A stretch of DNA of 64,000 bases from Spirochaetota bacterium (GTDB taxonomy: Bacteria > Spirochaetota > UBA4802 > UBA5550), in contig QKCL01000022.1 in the NCBI GenBank assembly GCA_003246895.1, forward strand, positions 1-64,000, in the 5' to 3' direction. This document shows, in pieces, positions 1 to 8,913 of the stretch (position 1 is its first letter; every line of letters begins with the position of its first letter). Position numbers and translations under genes: made by a program. The notes under the pieces are model-generated. The model worked only from the letters and a program-made list of their open reading frames with translations. It did no database searches and was not told the DNA's origin.

Positions 1-612
1 GGATCAAAAAAAATATCCGCCATTTTTTCTGCATTTTTCTACCGCATCATTTTTGTATTTTTGGGAACTTCAATTCTTCATCTTTTTGTTAGAATCATTA
101 CCCTGGTTTATTTTAAATCGGGCCAGGCCTTTGACATGGGCAGTTTTCATCTTATAAAGATCTATTCCATTGACATGGTTCCAAACCTTTTTGCCTACGC
201 CATTCTTCTTATGGTTGTTTACAGCTTCTTTGTAAAAACAAGGAGGGCCATTGAGAAGGAGAATGATACCCAGATCCAGGTGGAGAAGGAGAAGTCGGTT
301 ATTATGAGTTCTCAGGAAATTACAGGCCTCATGGTTGAATCCATTTCCGAATGCAATAATGACATAAAAGAGTGGCTAGAGAGGAGAAGAAGTGCGGGTA
401 AGGCTCCCGGTGAAATTGACACAGCAAACAGAAAAATTTCAGCCATACTGGAGGCATTTACTGCATCAATGTTTCTTGATCCCTATATTGATGATTCTGC
501 TTCCGGGAAAAACAGAATTGATGAACTAAAGGGAAAGTTAAGGGACATACAGAAGTATGGCGATTCGGAGAAAAGAGGCAGCATGCAGGTTCCGGAAATG
601 CAGAGTGCCTGA
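1..612 (+). CDS. Membrane protein of unknown function, 5' end missing
   Basis: The reading frame is open from the first base of the window, so the true start lies upstream and only the C-terminal part is present. The visible part has two hydrophobic segments, at about residues 10-35 and 55-75 counted from base 1, followed by a charged soluble tail of about 120 residues rich in Glu and Lys with coiled-coil character (EKENDTQIQVEKEK). The layout suggests a membrane-anchored protein with a cytoplasmic tail. No family is recognised. A rho-independent terminator follows 60 bases after the stop, so this is the last gene of its transcript. Confidence 0.6.
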   Translation, partial: GSKKISAIFSAFFYRIIFVFLGTSILHLFVRIITLVYFKSGQAFDMGSFHLIKIYSIDMVPNLFAYAILLMVVYSFFVKTRRAIEKENDTQIQVEKEKSVIMSSQEITGLMVESISECNNDIKEWLERRRSAGKAPGEIDTANRKISAILEAFTASMFLDPYIDDSASGKNRIDELKGKLRDIQKYGDSEKRGSMQVPEMQSA

Positions 613-670
613 CTTATGAAATTTTAAAAATCATTTAAAAACCTTCATCTGCGGATGTGAAGTATTGTTA

Positions 671-694
671 AAACCGGCATAATGCCGGTTTTTT
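671..694 (+). terminator. Rho-independent terminator after the truncated first gene
   Basis: The stem AAACCGGC/GCCGGTTT closes a 5-base loop (ATAAT) and runs into six T residues. It ends the transcript of the upstream gene and separates it from the phosphoesterase gene at 805. Confidence 0.8.
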
Positions 695-804
695 CTGTCT
701 TTTGTGGAAATATTTTCATTACCGTCAAATCCATGGAAAAAGTACTTGAAAAAGTGCACTAAAGGCGGTTACTTTCTATGAAATTTTGATGCAGGGTTAA
801 TAAT

Positions 805-2094
805 GTGAAATTTGTTATAGTGTCGGATCTGCATATCGGTGCTGAAATATGCACTCTTGTGAAATATGATTCCGCTGGAAAAAGATTCATAAAGGGTGAA
901 ATGTTTGACAGCTTTCTTGATGCTGTGGGCAGCGGGAATGACTATCTCATAGTTATTGGAGATTTAATGGATTTTGCCATTGAGAGCTATGATCATGTCT
1001 ACGGTGCCATGGGGGCCTTTCTGGGTTTTGTTCAGGGGGAGAATATTGCAAAGGAGATAATATACCTTCCCGGAAATCATGATTTTAACATCTGGCATAC
1101 AATAGAACATGAAACAAATATAATAAACCGCCTGAAGGGGGGCAAAAGTCCGAGAAAATTCAGGATGTCTGTTCCAGGTATAATTGACTGCAGGGGCAGG
1201 GGGAAGTCGAGGCTTACTCTTCATGATGTAAGGAGGGAGAAAAAGAACTATTCCGGTTACGGCGGACTTTTTCTTGATAGTATATCCCGTGCATTCAATA
1301 AAAAGGGTGATAGGGTAATCTTTAACGTGGCATATCCAAACCTCTATCTGCTGCTGGATGAAAAGACCTACATCCTGACCCATGGACATTATTTCGAGCA
1401 GTTCTGGTCATTTGCCGGTAACTTTCTCCCTCACATAGCAAAGAATGACCCGGATTTCGGCAGCAGAATCAGCAACATGGACATGGTTGATCTGGTGTCT
1501 GTAAATTTTCCCCTGTGTCAGCTCTCATCAAGCGGCATAGGACAGGCCGGCATTTTGACCGATATCGCCCGTAATATACAGAGCGATATAGTAAGCGGAA
1601 AGATGTCGCTTACGAAGACATATCTGAACCGGCTGGCAGAATATATTGATTCAAAGACAAACAGCAGGAAGTGGTATTCCCCTGTTGTGGAGGCCATTGA
1701 GAGTATTGCCCTGAAAAAAGCAATATCCCTTGTGATCAAGAAACTTTCTTCCAGTGATGAGACTCTCCACGAGCTTCTGGTAAAGGGAGATAAAGAAGCA
1801 TCCATCAGGCTTGAGAACTATTTCAGGGCGAGTCTGAATGAGCTTAACGGTATAGATGAAAGCGTTTCTAAAAATCTGAATGTGATATTCGGCCATACCC
1901 ATGTGCCGATCAATTTTGATTCAGATCAGTGCCCGCGCATGGTTTTTAACGGAGGGGAAGTCAAAATGTTTAATACAGGAGGATGGGTCAGTGAACCCTC
2001 CGGCAATGGGACAAAAAAGTTCTGCGGTGCAGTGGTTTTCAGATATGACAGCAGAAACGGATTAACATCACAGGAGGTGAAATCTCATTCCTGA
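805..2094 (+). CDS. Calcineurin-like metallophosphoesterase, about 430 aa
   Basis: This is a predicted metal-dependent phosphoesterase. The metal-binding motifs of the family appear in order: SDLHIG at the N-terminus, GDLMDF near residue 50, GNHDF near 90, a THGH element near 195 and FGHTHVP near 365. The 170-residue stretch between the last two motifs is mostly helical and longer than in small phosphodiesterases, so the substrate cannot be deduced. The start is GTG, in frame with the conserved first strand (MKFVIVSDLH). The gene ends inside the 3' end of the convergent gene at 2085 (10-base overlap). It may act on nucleotides, phosphoproteins or lipids such as UDP-diacylglucosamine. Confidence 0.8.
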   Translation: MKFVIVSDLHIGAEICTLVKYDSAGKRFIKGEMFDSFLDAVGSGNDYLIVIGDLMDFAIESYDHVYGAMGAFLGFVQGENIAKEIIYLPGNHDFNIWHTIEHETNIINRLKGGKSPRKFRMSVPGIIDCRGRGKSRLTLHDVRREKKNYSGYGGLFLDSISRAFNKKGDRVIFNVAYPNLYLLLDEKTYILTHGHYFEQFWSFAGNFLPHIAKNDPDFGSRISNMDMVDLVSVNFPLCQLSSSGIGQAGILTDIARNIQSDIVSGKMSLTKTYLNRLAEYIDSKTNSRKWYSPVVEAIESIALKKAISLVIKKLSSSDETLHELLVKGDKEASIRLENYFRASLNELNGIDESVSKNLNVIFGHTHVPINFDSDQCPRMVFNGGEVKMFNTGGWVSEPSGNGTKKFCGAVVFRYDSRNGLTSQEVKSHS

Positions 2095-2471
2095 TTGCGG
2101 AGCCATTCTCTGGCAGAATCTTCATCAATGAAAATTTCTGTAAATGTCGGATATTCCTTTGAGAAGAGCAGATACATTTCTGAAATTTCCGCCTGTCTGT
2201 ATGTTTCAATAAGTATTGCAACTCTCCTGCTCCATATTAATTCACTGCTGTTTTCAATGTAATTAATAATTTTTAATACAGAATCGTGATCAAAACCGGC
2301 AATGTCTGTACATTTTCTGAAATCCCAGAGTGTGTTGATATGCTCCCTGCTGAAAAGCTGATTTTCTTTTCTGAGTACCTCGTAAATGCCTTCGGGGCTG
2401 AAAGTTTTTGTCTTCTCGAATTTGATTTCTATATAGGAAGAATGCTGTATGATTTTATAATTTGTTTTCAT
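2085..2471 (-). CDS. SpoIIAA-like (STAS-fold) small protein, 128 aa
   Basis: This is a soluble protein with alternating strands and helices. The pattern fits the SpoIIAA-like families: an N-terminal strand pair (YIEIKFEKT), a central LWDFRKCTD strand, a helix, then RVAILIET and a C-terminal helix with DEDSAREWLR. The 'AREWL' ending is common in SpoIIAA-like proteins of unknown role. No cysteines or histidines suggest catalysis. The gene stands alone with its own promoter-like sequence and overlaps the stop of the convergent phosphoesterase. The family is assigned by pattern only. Confidence 0.6.
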   Translation of the reverse strand: MKTNYKIIQHSSYIEIKFEKTKTFSPEGIYEVLRKENQLFSREHINTLWDFRKCTDIAGFDHDSVLKIINYIENSSELIWSRRVAILIETYRQAEISEMYLLFSKEYPTFTEIFIDEDSAREWLRNQE

Positions 2472-2501
2472 TTATATTTTAATATTTACAGTTTAGTAAT
2501 T

Positions 2502-2531
2502 ATAATATATTTTCTTAAAATGTTTTTTCAA
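2502..2531 (-). promoter_or_regulatory. Possible sigma-70-type promoter for the SpoIIAA-like gene
   Basis: Read on the minus strand there is TTGAAA, an 18-base spacer and TATTAT, ending about 30 bases before the start codon at 2471. The region is very AT-rich, so chance matches are likely. Confidence 0.35.
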
Positions 2532-2549
2532 TAAATAAGGAGGTAAAAT

Positions 2550-2645
2550 ATGTCAGAAGGCTGCGGAATAATAGGATCCGGATTTGTATTCATGTATGCT
2601 GCATTTGTACTGAATTACTACTTCAGGAAAAAGTTTAAAAACTGA
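2550..2645 (+). CDS. Tiny single-span membrane protein, 31 aa
   Basis: This is a short open frame with a perfect Shine-Dalgarno sequence: AAGGAGG at 2537-2543, six bases before the ATG. The product begins MSEGCGIIGSG, has a hydrophobic segment at about residues 6-24 and ends in a strongly basic tail (FRKKFKN). This suggests a single membrane helix with the C-terminus in the cytoplasm. Its last 11 bases overlap the 3' end of the convergent GGDEF/EAL gene. No family is recognised. The ribosome binding site is the main reason to believe it is translated. Confidence 0.55.
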   Translation: MSEGCGIIGSGFVFMYAAFVLNYYFRKKFKN

Positions 2646-5523
2646 AAGGTGATGGTTTCCCGATAAGTTTTATGAAATCTGAAGCGGAGAGCGGTTTGGA
2701 GTATATATAGCCCTGTATGATCACATCCTGTTCAAGATCCATTACAAGGCTCAGCTGCTCTTCTGTTTCAACTCCTTCGACAATGAATTTTATTCCCAGG
2801 TTCCTTGCCATCAGTGCAAGTGATGAGAGTACGGCAATTGTTTTAGGGTTCACTGTGATGTCATCGATAAAGCTTTTGTCAATTTTTACTGCAGAGAACG
2901 GGAGATTCATGAGGTGGGAAGGGGAAGAGTATCCCGTTCCGAAATCATCAAGAGAAAACTTTACACCTTCATTGTTTAGTTCTTCAACGATTCTTTTGGC
3001 CCTGACCATGTCAGATACGATTGCACTCTCTGTTATTTCAAGCTCCACCATTTTTGGGTCAAGCATGGATGTTTCAATTGTAGTGAGGACATCTTTTGTG
3101 AAAGTTCTGTCTGCAAACTGTTTGGGAGAAATATTAACTGCCACGACCTGATCGTATGACATGTCTGCAAGATCCTTGTTGAAACTGCATGCATCAAAGA
3201 GAGCAATTTTGCCCACTTTTGATATTACTCCGATGTCTTCTGCAATAGGTATGAATTCTGCCGGTGAAATGTTCTCGCCCCTGGCATTTTTCCATCTAAG
3301 GAGGGCTTCCATTCCGACAATTTTACCGGTAGCAGGTTTGACCTTCGGCTGATAGTTCAGGTACAGTTCCCTGAAAGTCAGTTCATCCCTCAGTTTGTTT
3401 TCAATGGTAATGGTCTTTTTTACGGAGGCATTAAGATCCTCTGTGAAAAGCCTGAATGTCCTGTCTTCGCTTTTCTTTGCCTTGTCAAGGGCGATTGATG
3501 CATGTTTCAGAAGTTCATCGGGGGTCCTTCCATCCTGAGGGAATATTGATATTCCTATGCTTGCATCTATATGAATAGTTTCATTGTCAACGTGAAAGGG
3601 TTCTTTGAAAGAACCGGTCAGAGTTTTTATGAATTCAAGGGCTTTGCTCATGTTCTTTTCAAAGGGAAAGATTATTATGAATTCATCTCCTTCAAAACGG
3701 GTCAGAGTCAGGGCATTCCCTGCAAGGGTCTGAAGCCTCATCGCTGCTGCATGAAGGAGTTTGTCTCCGAAAAGGTATCCAAGAGCGGCATTTATGTTTG
3801 TGAATCTGTCCAGTCCTACCATGATTATTGCCAGAGATCCGTGTTTCTCATCGGCCCTGTCACAGGCGACGGAGAGACGGTCAATGAGCAGTGACCTGTT
3901 CGGCAGCCCTGTGAGCTTGTCATACATCCTCGACTGTTCGAGTTCGTCAATACTCTGATGAAGTTCACTCTGGTCCTGGGATATGGCTATGTAGTTTTCG
4001 ATCTTGCCGTCATCATCTGTAATGGCAGTGATCGTGAGCAGGGCCGGGTAGGCTTCCCCGGATTTTCTCCTGTTCCATATCTGTCCGCTCCAGAATCCGT
4101 TCTGCTGAAGTTCATCCCACATATTTATATAGAATTCAGGTTCATGCCTGTCTGATTTCAGTATTCTTGGGTTTTCTCCTAAGGCTTCAATTTCACTGTA
4201 CCCTGTGATCCGTGTGAAAGCAGGGTTTACTGAAATTATGTTTGCATCCTTGTCGGTGATCATGAACGATTCGGTAGTAAATTCAAATGCCCGGGTGCTT
4301 CTAACCAGTTTTCTTTTCATCTCCTTGGTTTCTTTTCTTGTCTGAAGAAGCTCAGAATCAAGTTTTGCAAGGCTTGATGTGCGGCTTGCTATCATCTCCT
4401 CAAGATCTTTTTTTGCCTGGCTCAGGTTTATATTATTTGTCACATCTATCATGGTGGCAAGAACATACTCTCTCTCGCCCATGGAAAAAACTACTGATGA
4501 TGATACAGTTGACCTTTCTTCTCCGTCCTTGCGCTTAATGTGGTACGATGAGTTGCTCAGATGGCCTTTGGAGTGAAGAATTTCCCTGTATCTGTTGAGG
4601 TCATCAATACCTATTCCGAGGTTGATATCCACAGTTGTTTTTCTGAAAACATCCTCTATTGAGTATCCTGTAATTTTTGTGAATGCAGGGTTTATTTCAA
4701 TTATTTCAAGGGTGTCAAGAAACATGAGTGCAATGCCGTAGGGGCTTGTTTCAAACATGGTCTTGAATTTCTGTTCGCTGTTCATCAGCTGTTTTGAAAT
4801 TTTAACTTTTTTCAGTTCTGTTTTATAGAGTTTGTAGGAGATTATAAGGGACTGCAGAATGGTAATGAGCGCCAGAAAGATCCCTGCATAGGTGATCTTT
4901 TTTTTGATCTGTGATATTTCATTGTCTGTTTTTTCAACGAAGAAACCGGTGGCGATGGTCCATCCCCATGGAGAAAATTTCTGGACATAGGATATTTTCT
5001 CCTTAATGATGGTGCCTTTTTTATTCATGGGCCATTTATATCTGATGAAGCCGCCGGAATTATTTTTGTATATACTATCAATCTTTTCAACCAGCAGTTT
5101 TAGATCTTTTCCAATGTCGGTCTTCAGCTCTGCGGGGGAAATGTTTTCAGCCTCGGGCTGGCAGGGGTGCATGATCAGTTTGCCGTCCCTGCCCATAACC
5201 CAGTAGTAATCTTTACGGTCTTCCCCATACTTGAGATTTCTCAGTGCCATGAGTGACTTTCTCTGTGCATCTTTCAGAGTGATTTCTTTTCTCACAACTC
5301 TTTGGTCCCATTCGTTTAATTCACTTATGGCTATCTGTACAAGATTCATGGAGAGTTTTTTGTTAAGCTCTGTGTTGTTTTCATCAACAGCGGGAATTAT
5401 GATTCTGAAAACAGCTATAAGTATGATGAGGAGAAAAACAAGATTGCTTGCTACAATTTTTAGAAGAAGAGGAAGATAGGAGTTATTTCTGCCTTCGTTT
5501 TTTTTGCCGTTAAGTTGTATCAT
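2635..5523 (-). CDS. Membrane Cache-PAS-PAS-GGDEF-EAL protein, probable c-di-GMP phosphodiesterase
   Basis: The 962-aa product has a transmembrane helix (about 18-45), a periplasmic single-Cache-type sensor domain (50-205, with YYWVMGRDGKLIMHP), a second helix (212-232), two PAS domains (about 250-365 and 410-520), a GGDEF domain (535-690) and an EAL domain (700-950). The EAL half keeps the catalytic motifs EAL (739-741), DDFGTGYSS and EGVE, so c-di-GMP hydrolysis is likely. The GGDEF half looks inactive: the signature is EGDEF (611-615), the first metal Asp of the DxD motif is Gly (VGLDRF), and the usual ND is NA. It may bind GTP or c-di-GMP as a regulator instead. Confidence 0.92.
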   Translation of the reverse strand: MIQLNGKKNEGRNNSYLPLLLKIVASNLVFLLIILIAVFRIIIPAVDENNTELNKKLSMNLVQIAISELNEWDQRVVRKEITLKDAQRKSLMALRNLKYGEDRKDYYWVMGRDGKLIMHPCQPEAENISPAELKTDIGKDLKLLVEKIDSIYKNNSGGFIRYKWPMNKKGTIIKEKISYVQKFSPWGWTIATGFFVEKTDNEISQIKKKITYAGIFLALITILQSLIISYKLYKTELKKVKISKQLMNSEQKFKTMFETSPYGIALMFLDTLEIIEINPAFTKITGYSIEDVFRKTTVDINLGIGIDDLNRYREILHSKGHLSNSSYHIKRKDGEERSTVSSSVVFSMGEREYVLATMIDVTNNINLSQAKKDLEEMIASRTSSLAKLDSELLQTRKETKEMKRKLVRSTRAFEFTTESFMITDKDANIISVNPAFTRITGYSEIEALGENPRILKSDRHEPEFYINMWDELQQNGFWSGQIWNRRKSGEAYPALLTITAITDDDGKIENYIAISQDQSELHQSIDELEQSRMYDKLTGLPNRSLLIDRLSVACDRADEKHGSLAIIMVGLDRFTNINAALGYLFGDKLLHAAAMRLQTLAGNALTLTRFEGDEFIIIFPFEKNMSKALEFIKTLTGSFKEPFHVDNETIHIDASIGISIFPQDGRTPDELLKHASIALDKAKKSEDRTFRLFTEDLNASVKKTITIENKLRDELTFRELYLNYQPKVKPATGKIVGMEALLRWKNARGENISPAEFIPIAEDIGVISKVGKIALFDACSFNKDLADMSYDQVVAVNISPKQFADRTFTKDVLTTIETSMLDPKMVELEITESAIVSDMVRAKRIVEELNNEGVKFSLDDFGTGYSSPSHLMNLPFSAVKIDKSFIDDITVNPKTIAVLSSLALMARNLGIKFIVEGVETEEQLSLVMDLEQDVIIQGYIYSKPLSASDFIKLIGKPSPFSF

Positions 5524-5716
5524 ATCAGCCTGTTGAATTTAAACTCAATGTATAATTCAATTTAATATAAAAAAATTTTTAGTCAAACTTTTTGTAGAGG
5601 AACCTGTATTTTATTTGTACGGACATATTAAACAACGCAGACTATTAAAATCATTGACAATGTTCGTGATAATATTTTTTATTCAGTAAATGTTTTATAT
5701 TGAATGAGGTAAAATT

Positions 5717-5989
5717 ATGAATAATGTCATAGCGAGTGTAATACTATGGGTCCTTTTTGCCGGTTTTGTAATGCACTTTACACTTCTCATAAAGATGACA
5801 ATAGATGTTAACGAAAAGGCAAAGAAGAGAACCAGTATACTGTCTGTGGTAATAGGTCTTAAAACAGGGATGATTCTCATGAATCATAAAACCTATTATC
5901 CCGACAGCAAAGTTCCTGTTTTCTTCAGGGTTAATGTATTTATTGTACTGGGACTTCTTGTCTATGCAATGGTATATCTGAGAAAATAA
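5717..5989 (+). CDS. Small two-span membrane protein, 90 aa
   Basis: This is a hypothetical protein with an N-terminal hydrophobic helix (about 5-28), a polar middle with KAKKRTS, and a C-terminal helix (about 68-85). GAGG lies about 8 bases before the ATG and supports the start. It lies between the divergently read GGDEF/EAL gene and the small minus-strand gene at 6011. No family is recognised. Confidence 0.6.
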   Translation: MNNVIASVILWVLFAGFVMHFTLLIKMTIDVNEKAKKRTSILSVVIGLKTGMILMNHKTYYPDSKVPVFFRVNVFIVLGLLVYAMVYLRK

Positions 5990-5996
5990 AAAAAGT

Positions 5997-6020
5997 GATG
6001 GCTTAGGTGTCTAAGCCATC
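5997..6020 (-). terminator. Terminator whose stem contains the stop codon of the 57-aa gene
   Basis: A perfect 10-bp stem (GATGGCTTAG/CTAAGCCATC) closes the loop ACAC. On the minus strand it is followed by ACTTTTTTTATTTT, a good U-tract. The TAG stop of the small gene at 6011-6184 lies inside the stem. The arms can also form on the plus strand after the 90-aa gene, but the T-rich tail there is weak. Confidence 0.8.
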
Positions 6021-6184
6021 AGGTCAATTTTCTGTCCCTTGTCAGGGTCTGTTACCTGTTCTGTCACGGTAACTTTCATCATTTTGTTTTCCATGTCCAT
6101 TTTTTCACTGGTCATGTTTTTAAGAAGGTTTCCCATCTCCTGAATACTTCTGCTTATATCATACCCTGCTCCCTGAATATTCAT
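6011..6184 (-). CDS. 57-aa soluble protein, possibly YjfB-like motility-associated
   Basis: This short open frame has GGAGG at 6191-6195, seven bases upstream of the ATG, and a terminator right at its stop, so it looks like a complete small transcription unit. The product (MNIQGAGYDISRSIQEMG...) is amphipathic and rich in Met and Lys, and it ends KGQKIDLMA. The layout (short N-terminus, helical middle, 'G..ID' ending) resembles the YjfB family of putative motility proteins, but the similarity is weak and judged by eye. It is not next to flagellar genes here. Confidence 0.5.
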   Translation of the reverse strand: MNIQGAGYDISRSIQEMGNLLKNMTSEKMDMENKMMKVTVTEQVTDPDKGQKIDLMA

Positions 6185-6387
6185 ACCCTGCCTCCTTGCA
6201 AAAGGTTATAAGTACACAGTTATTTATCGGCTTGTTGCCCGTTTTTTTTAACAAAAAATTATTCCGGAGATTTTTTTTATTAAACGAATCTTCCGTGGTG
6301 AGAAATATTATTCTTGATTAAACTTTTTTAAATCTATAAACTATATTGAGTACGTTATATTTTTTTAAACGATATTACGGGGGATTC

Positions 6388-8745
6388 ATGCCAGAAGAAA
6401 AAAACCAACTAATTATTCCTCATGAAAACAGGCCCGAGTTGCTGACCATAATACCGATTTCCCAGAGGCCTATTTTTCCGGGAATGATGATACCGCTCAT
6501 ATTAAGCGGGGAGTACATGATAGAGAGTGCCCAGGAGATAATGGAATCTGAGAGCAAGATCGGCGGAGTGGTTCTTATAAAAGACCAGCACGACAGGATA
6601 TCGGTAACAGAGGACCTTTACAAGGTCGGAGTTGCTGCAAAAATTGTGAAAATAACACCTGTTGATGAAAAGACCGTTCAGGTGATGCTTAATGCCCTTG
6701 GCCGTTTTACCTATAAATCAACACTCCAGGATGAACCTATCCTGAAATGGAAGGTTAACCATTACTATGAGGATGAGTTCAAGTCCACGGAGGAGATGAA
6801 GGCCTTTTCCATGGCAATAATCTCTTCCGTAAAGGATCTGATAAAAACAAATTCACTTTTCCAGGAGGAGCTCAAACTGTTTCTTAACAGATTCAGTGTG
6901 GAGGATCCTGGCAAACTGGCGGATTTTGTTGCCTCAATGACAACTGCTGACTCATCCGAGGTGCAGGAGGTCCTGGAGACCTTTGATGTACGTTTGAGGG
7001 TGAAGAAGGTTCTTGTTCTCCTTAAGAAGGAGATTGAACTCGGGAAGATCCAGAAGAAAATTACAGAACAGATTGAAGAAAAGATTTCTAAACAGCAGAA
7101 GGACTTTTTTCTCAAGGAACAGCTCAGGGAAATTAAAAAGGAACTCGGCCTTGAGAAGGATGAAAAGACTTCGGAAATAGAGAAGTTCAATGAAAGGCTG
7201 AGCCGGCTTCATCTGTCAGAAGAGGCGCAGAAAAAGGTCGACGAGGAGATCAACAAACTGAGGCTTCTGGAACCGCATTCCGCAGAGTATGGTGTGAGCA
7301 GGAATTATCTGGACTGGATAACTTCACTGCCATGGGGGGTCTATTCAGAGGATAACTATGACATAGAAAAGGCCAGAAAAATACTGGACAGAGATCATTA
7401 CGGACTCAATGACATCAAGGAAAGGATTCTTGAGTTCATTGCTACTGGCAAGATGAAGGGGAATATTTCAGGCTCAATAATCTGTTTTATCGGGCCCCCC
7501 GGAGTAGGGAAGACTTCAATCGGCAAGTCCGTTGCCGAGGCACTGAACAGAAAGTTTTTCAGATTTTCCCTCGGCGGCATGAGAGATGAGGCGGAGATAA
7601 AGGGACACAGAAGAACCTATATAGGGGCAATGCCGGGAAAGATAATACAGAGCCTGAAAACGGTTGATGTTGCAAATCCTGTAATAATGCTCGATGAGAT
7701 TGACAAGATAGGAGCCAGCTTCCAGGGAGACCCTGCTTCTGCACTTCTGGAAGTGCTCGATCCTGAGCAGAATGCCAATTTTCTTGACCATTATATCGAT
7801 CTCAGGTTTGATATATCAAATGTGCTTTTTATAGCAACGGCAAACCAGATGGACACAATCCCTGGGCCGCTTCTTGACAGAATGGAGGTCATGAATCTCT
7901 CCGGATATATCCTTGAAGAGAAACTCCAGATAGCCAAAAAGTATCTTATCAACAAGCAGATTGATGAACATGGTCTGAAAAAGAACATGGTGAAAATTGA
8001 CAATGATGCTTTGAAGAAAACCATAGACGGTTATGCCCGTGAGGCAGGGGTGAGAGTTCTTGAAAACAATATAAAGAAAATAATGAGAAAGTCCGCGAGA
8101 AGATTTGCCGAAGGCAAGACCGATTCAATCAGGGTTACTGCGAAGAATCTTGAAGAGTTTCTTGGGAAACCCAGATTCAGTGATGAGTCTTTATATGATA
8201 AAAGAATTCCAGGTGTTGTCATGGGGCTTGCGTGGACAAGCCTTGGGGGTACTACACTCTATGTGGAAGCCACTGCCATTGAATCCAAGATGAAGGGCTT
8301 TAAGCAGACAGGCCAGCTGCGGGATGTTATGCGTGAGTCTTCTGAAATTGCCTATACATATATACAGTCAAAGGCAAAGGACTACGGCATTGATGCTGAC
8401 TTTTTCCCTAACAGGTTCATACATCTTCATGTCCCTGCCGGAGCAACCCCAAAGGATGGTCCATCCGCAGGCATTACAATGGCTACGTCTCTTTATTCTC
8501 TTGCAAGGAACAAACCGATCAAGAAAAATGTGGCCATGACAGGAGAACTGACTGTTACAGGGAAAGTCCTCCCCATAGGCGGAGTTAAGGAGAAGACCAT
8601 TGCTGCCAAGAAGGCAAAGGTGAAGACCATAATATATCCATACGAAAATAAAAAAGACTTTGAGGAACTTCCGGATTATATAAAGAAGGGCCTTGATGCG
8701 CATTTCATAAACTACTTTGATGAGATTCTTGATATAGTTTACTAG
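6388..8745 (+). CDS. lon: ATP-dependent Lon protease
   Basis: Lon is a cytoplasmic AAA+ protease that degrades misfolded and regulatory proteins. The product is 785 aa with the N-terminal substrate-binding domain (about 10-210), a coiled-coil linker, an AAA+ module with Walker A (GPPGVGKTS) and Walker B (VIMLDEIDK), and a C-terminal protease domain with the Ser-Lys dyad (S693 in PKDGPSAG, K736 in GGVKEKT). The ATG at 6388, preceded by GGGGG, is preferred over an in-frame TTG 14 codons upstream that would add an unsupported extension. It is transcribed alone; a strong GC hairpin follows. Confidence 0.97.
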   Translation: MPEEKNQLIIPHENRPELLTIIPISQRPIFPGMMIPLILSGEYMIESAQEIMESESKIGGVVLIKDQHDRISVTEDLYKVGVAAKIVKITPVDEKTVQVMLNALGRFTYKSTLQDEPILKWKVNHYYEDEFKSTEEMKAFSMAIISSVKDLIKTNSLFQEELKLFLNRFSVEDPGKLADFVASMTTADSSEVQEVLETFDVRLRVKKVLVLLKKEIELGKIQKKITEQIEEKISKQQKDFFLKEQLREIKKELGLEKDEKTSEIEKFNERLSRLHLSEEAQKKVDEEINKLRLLEPHSAEYGVSRNYLDWITSLPWGVYSEDNYDIEKARKILDRDHYGLNDIKERILEFIATGKMKGNISGSIICFIGPPGVGKTSIGKSVAEALNRKFFRFSLGGMRDEAEIKGHRRTYIGAMPGKIIQSLKTVDVANPVIMLDEIDKIGASFQGDPASALLEVLDPEQNANFLDHYIDLRFDISNVLFIATANQMDTIPGPLLDRMEVMNLSGYILEEKLQIAKKYLINKQIDEHGLKKNMVKIDNDALKKTIDGYAREAGVRVLENNIKKIMRKSARRFAEGKTDSIRVTAKNLEEFLGKPRFSDESLYDKRIPGVVMGLAWTSLGGTTLYVEATAIESKMKGFKQTGQLRDVMRESSEIAYTYIQSKAKDYGIDADFFPNRFIHLHVPAGATPKDGPSAGITMATSLYSLARNKPIKKNVAMTGELTVTGKVLPIGGVKEKTIAAKKAKVKTIIYPYENKKDFEELPDYIKKGLDAHFINYFDEILDIVY

Positions 8746-8773
8746 GCAGTGGTTTTATCATATTTACCCGCAT

Positions 8774-8792
8774 CCCCCGGCCTTACCGGGGG
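8774..8792 (+). other. Stable GC-rich hairpin after lon
   Basis: CCCCCGG and CCGGGGG flank a 5-base loop. There is no T-tract after it, so it may protect the lon mRNA 3' end or act as an imperfect terminator. Confidence 0.5.
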
Positions 8793-8913
8793 AGTCTCAA
8801 AATATCAGATGTTCAGCGGCAATCCTTAAATATTGTTCCTTCAGTATTTATGGGATAGCTTGTTTATAATTACTGTCGTCTTGTGCCTGCGGGGAAATGT
8901 TAGGGAGGGCCTT

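Noticed and set aside
2286-2534. Plus-strand frame inside the SpoIIAA-like gene
   Set aside because: It is the antisense of a better-supported gene and has no ribosome site.
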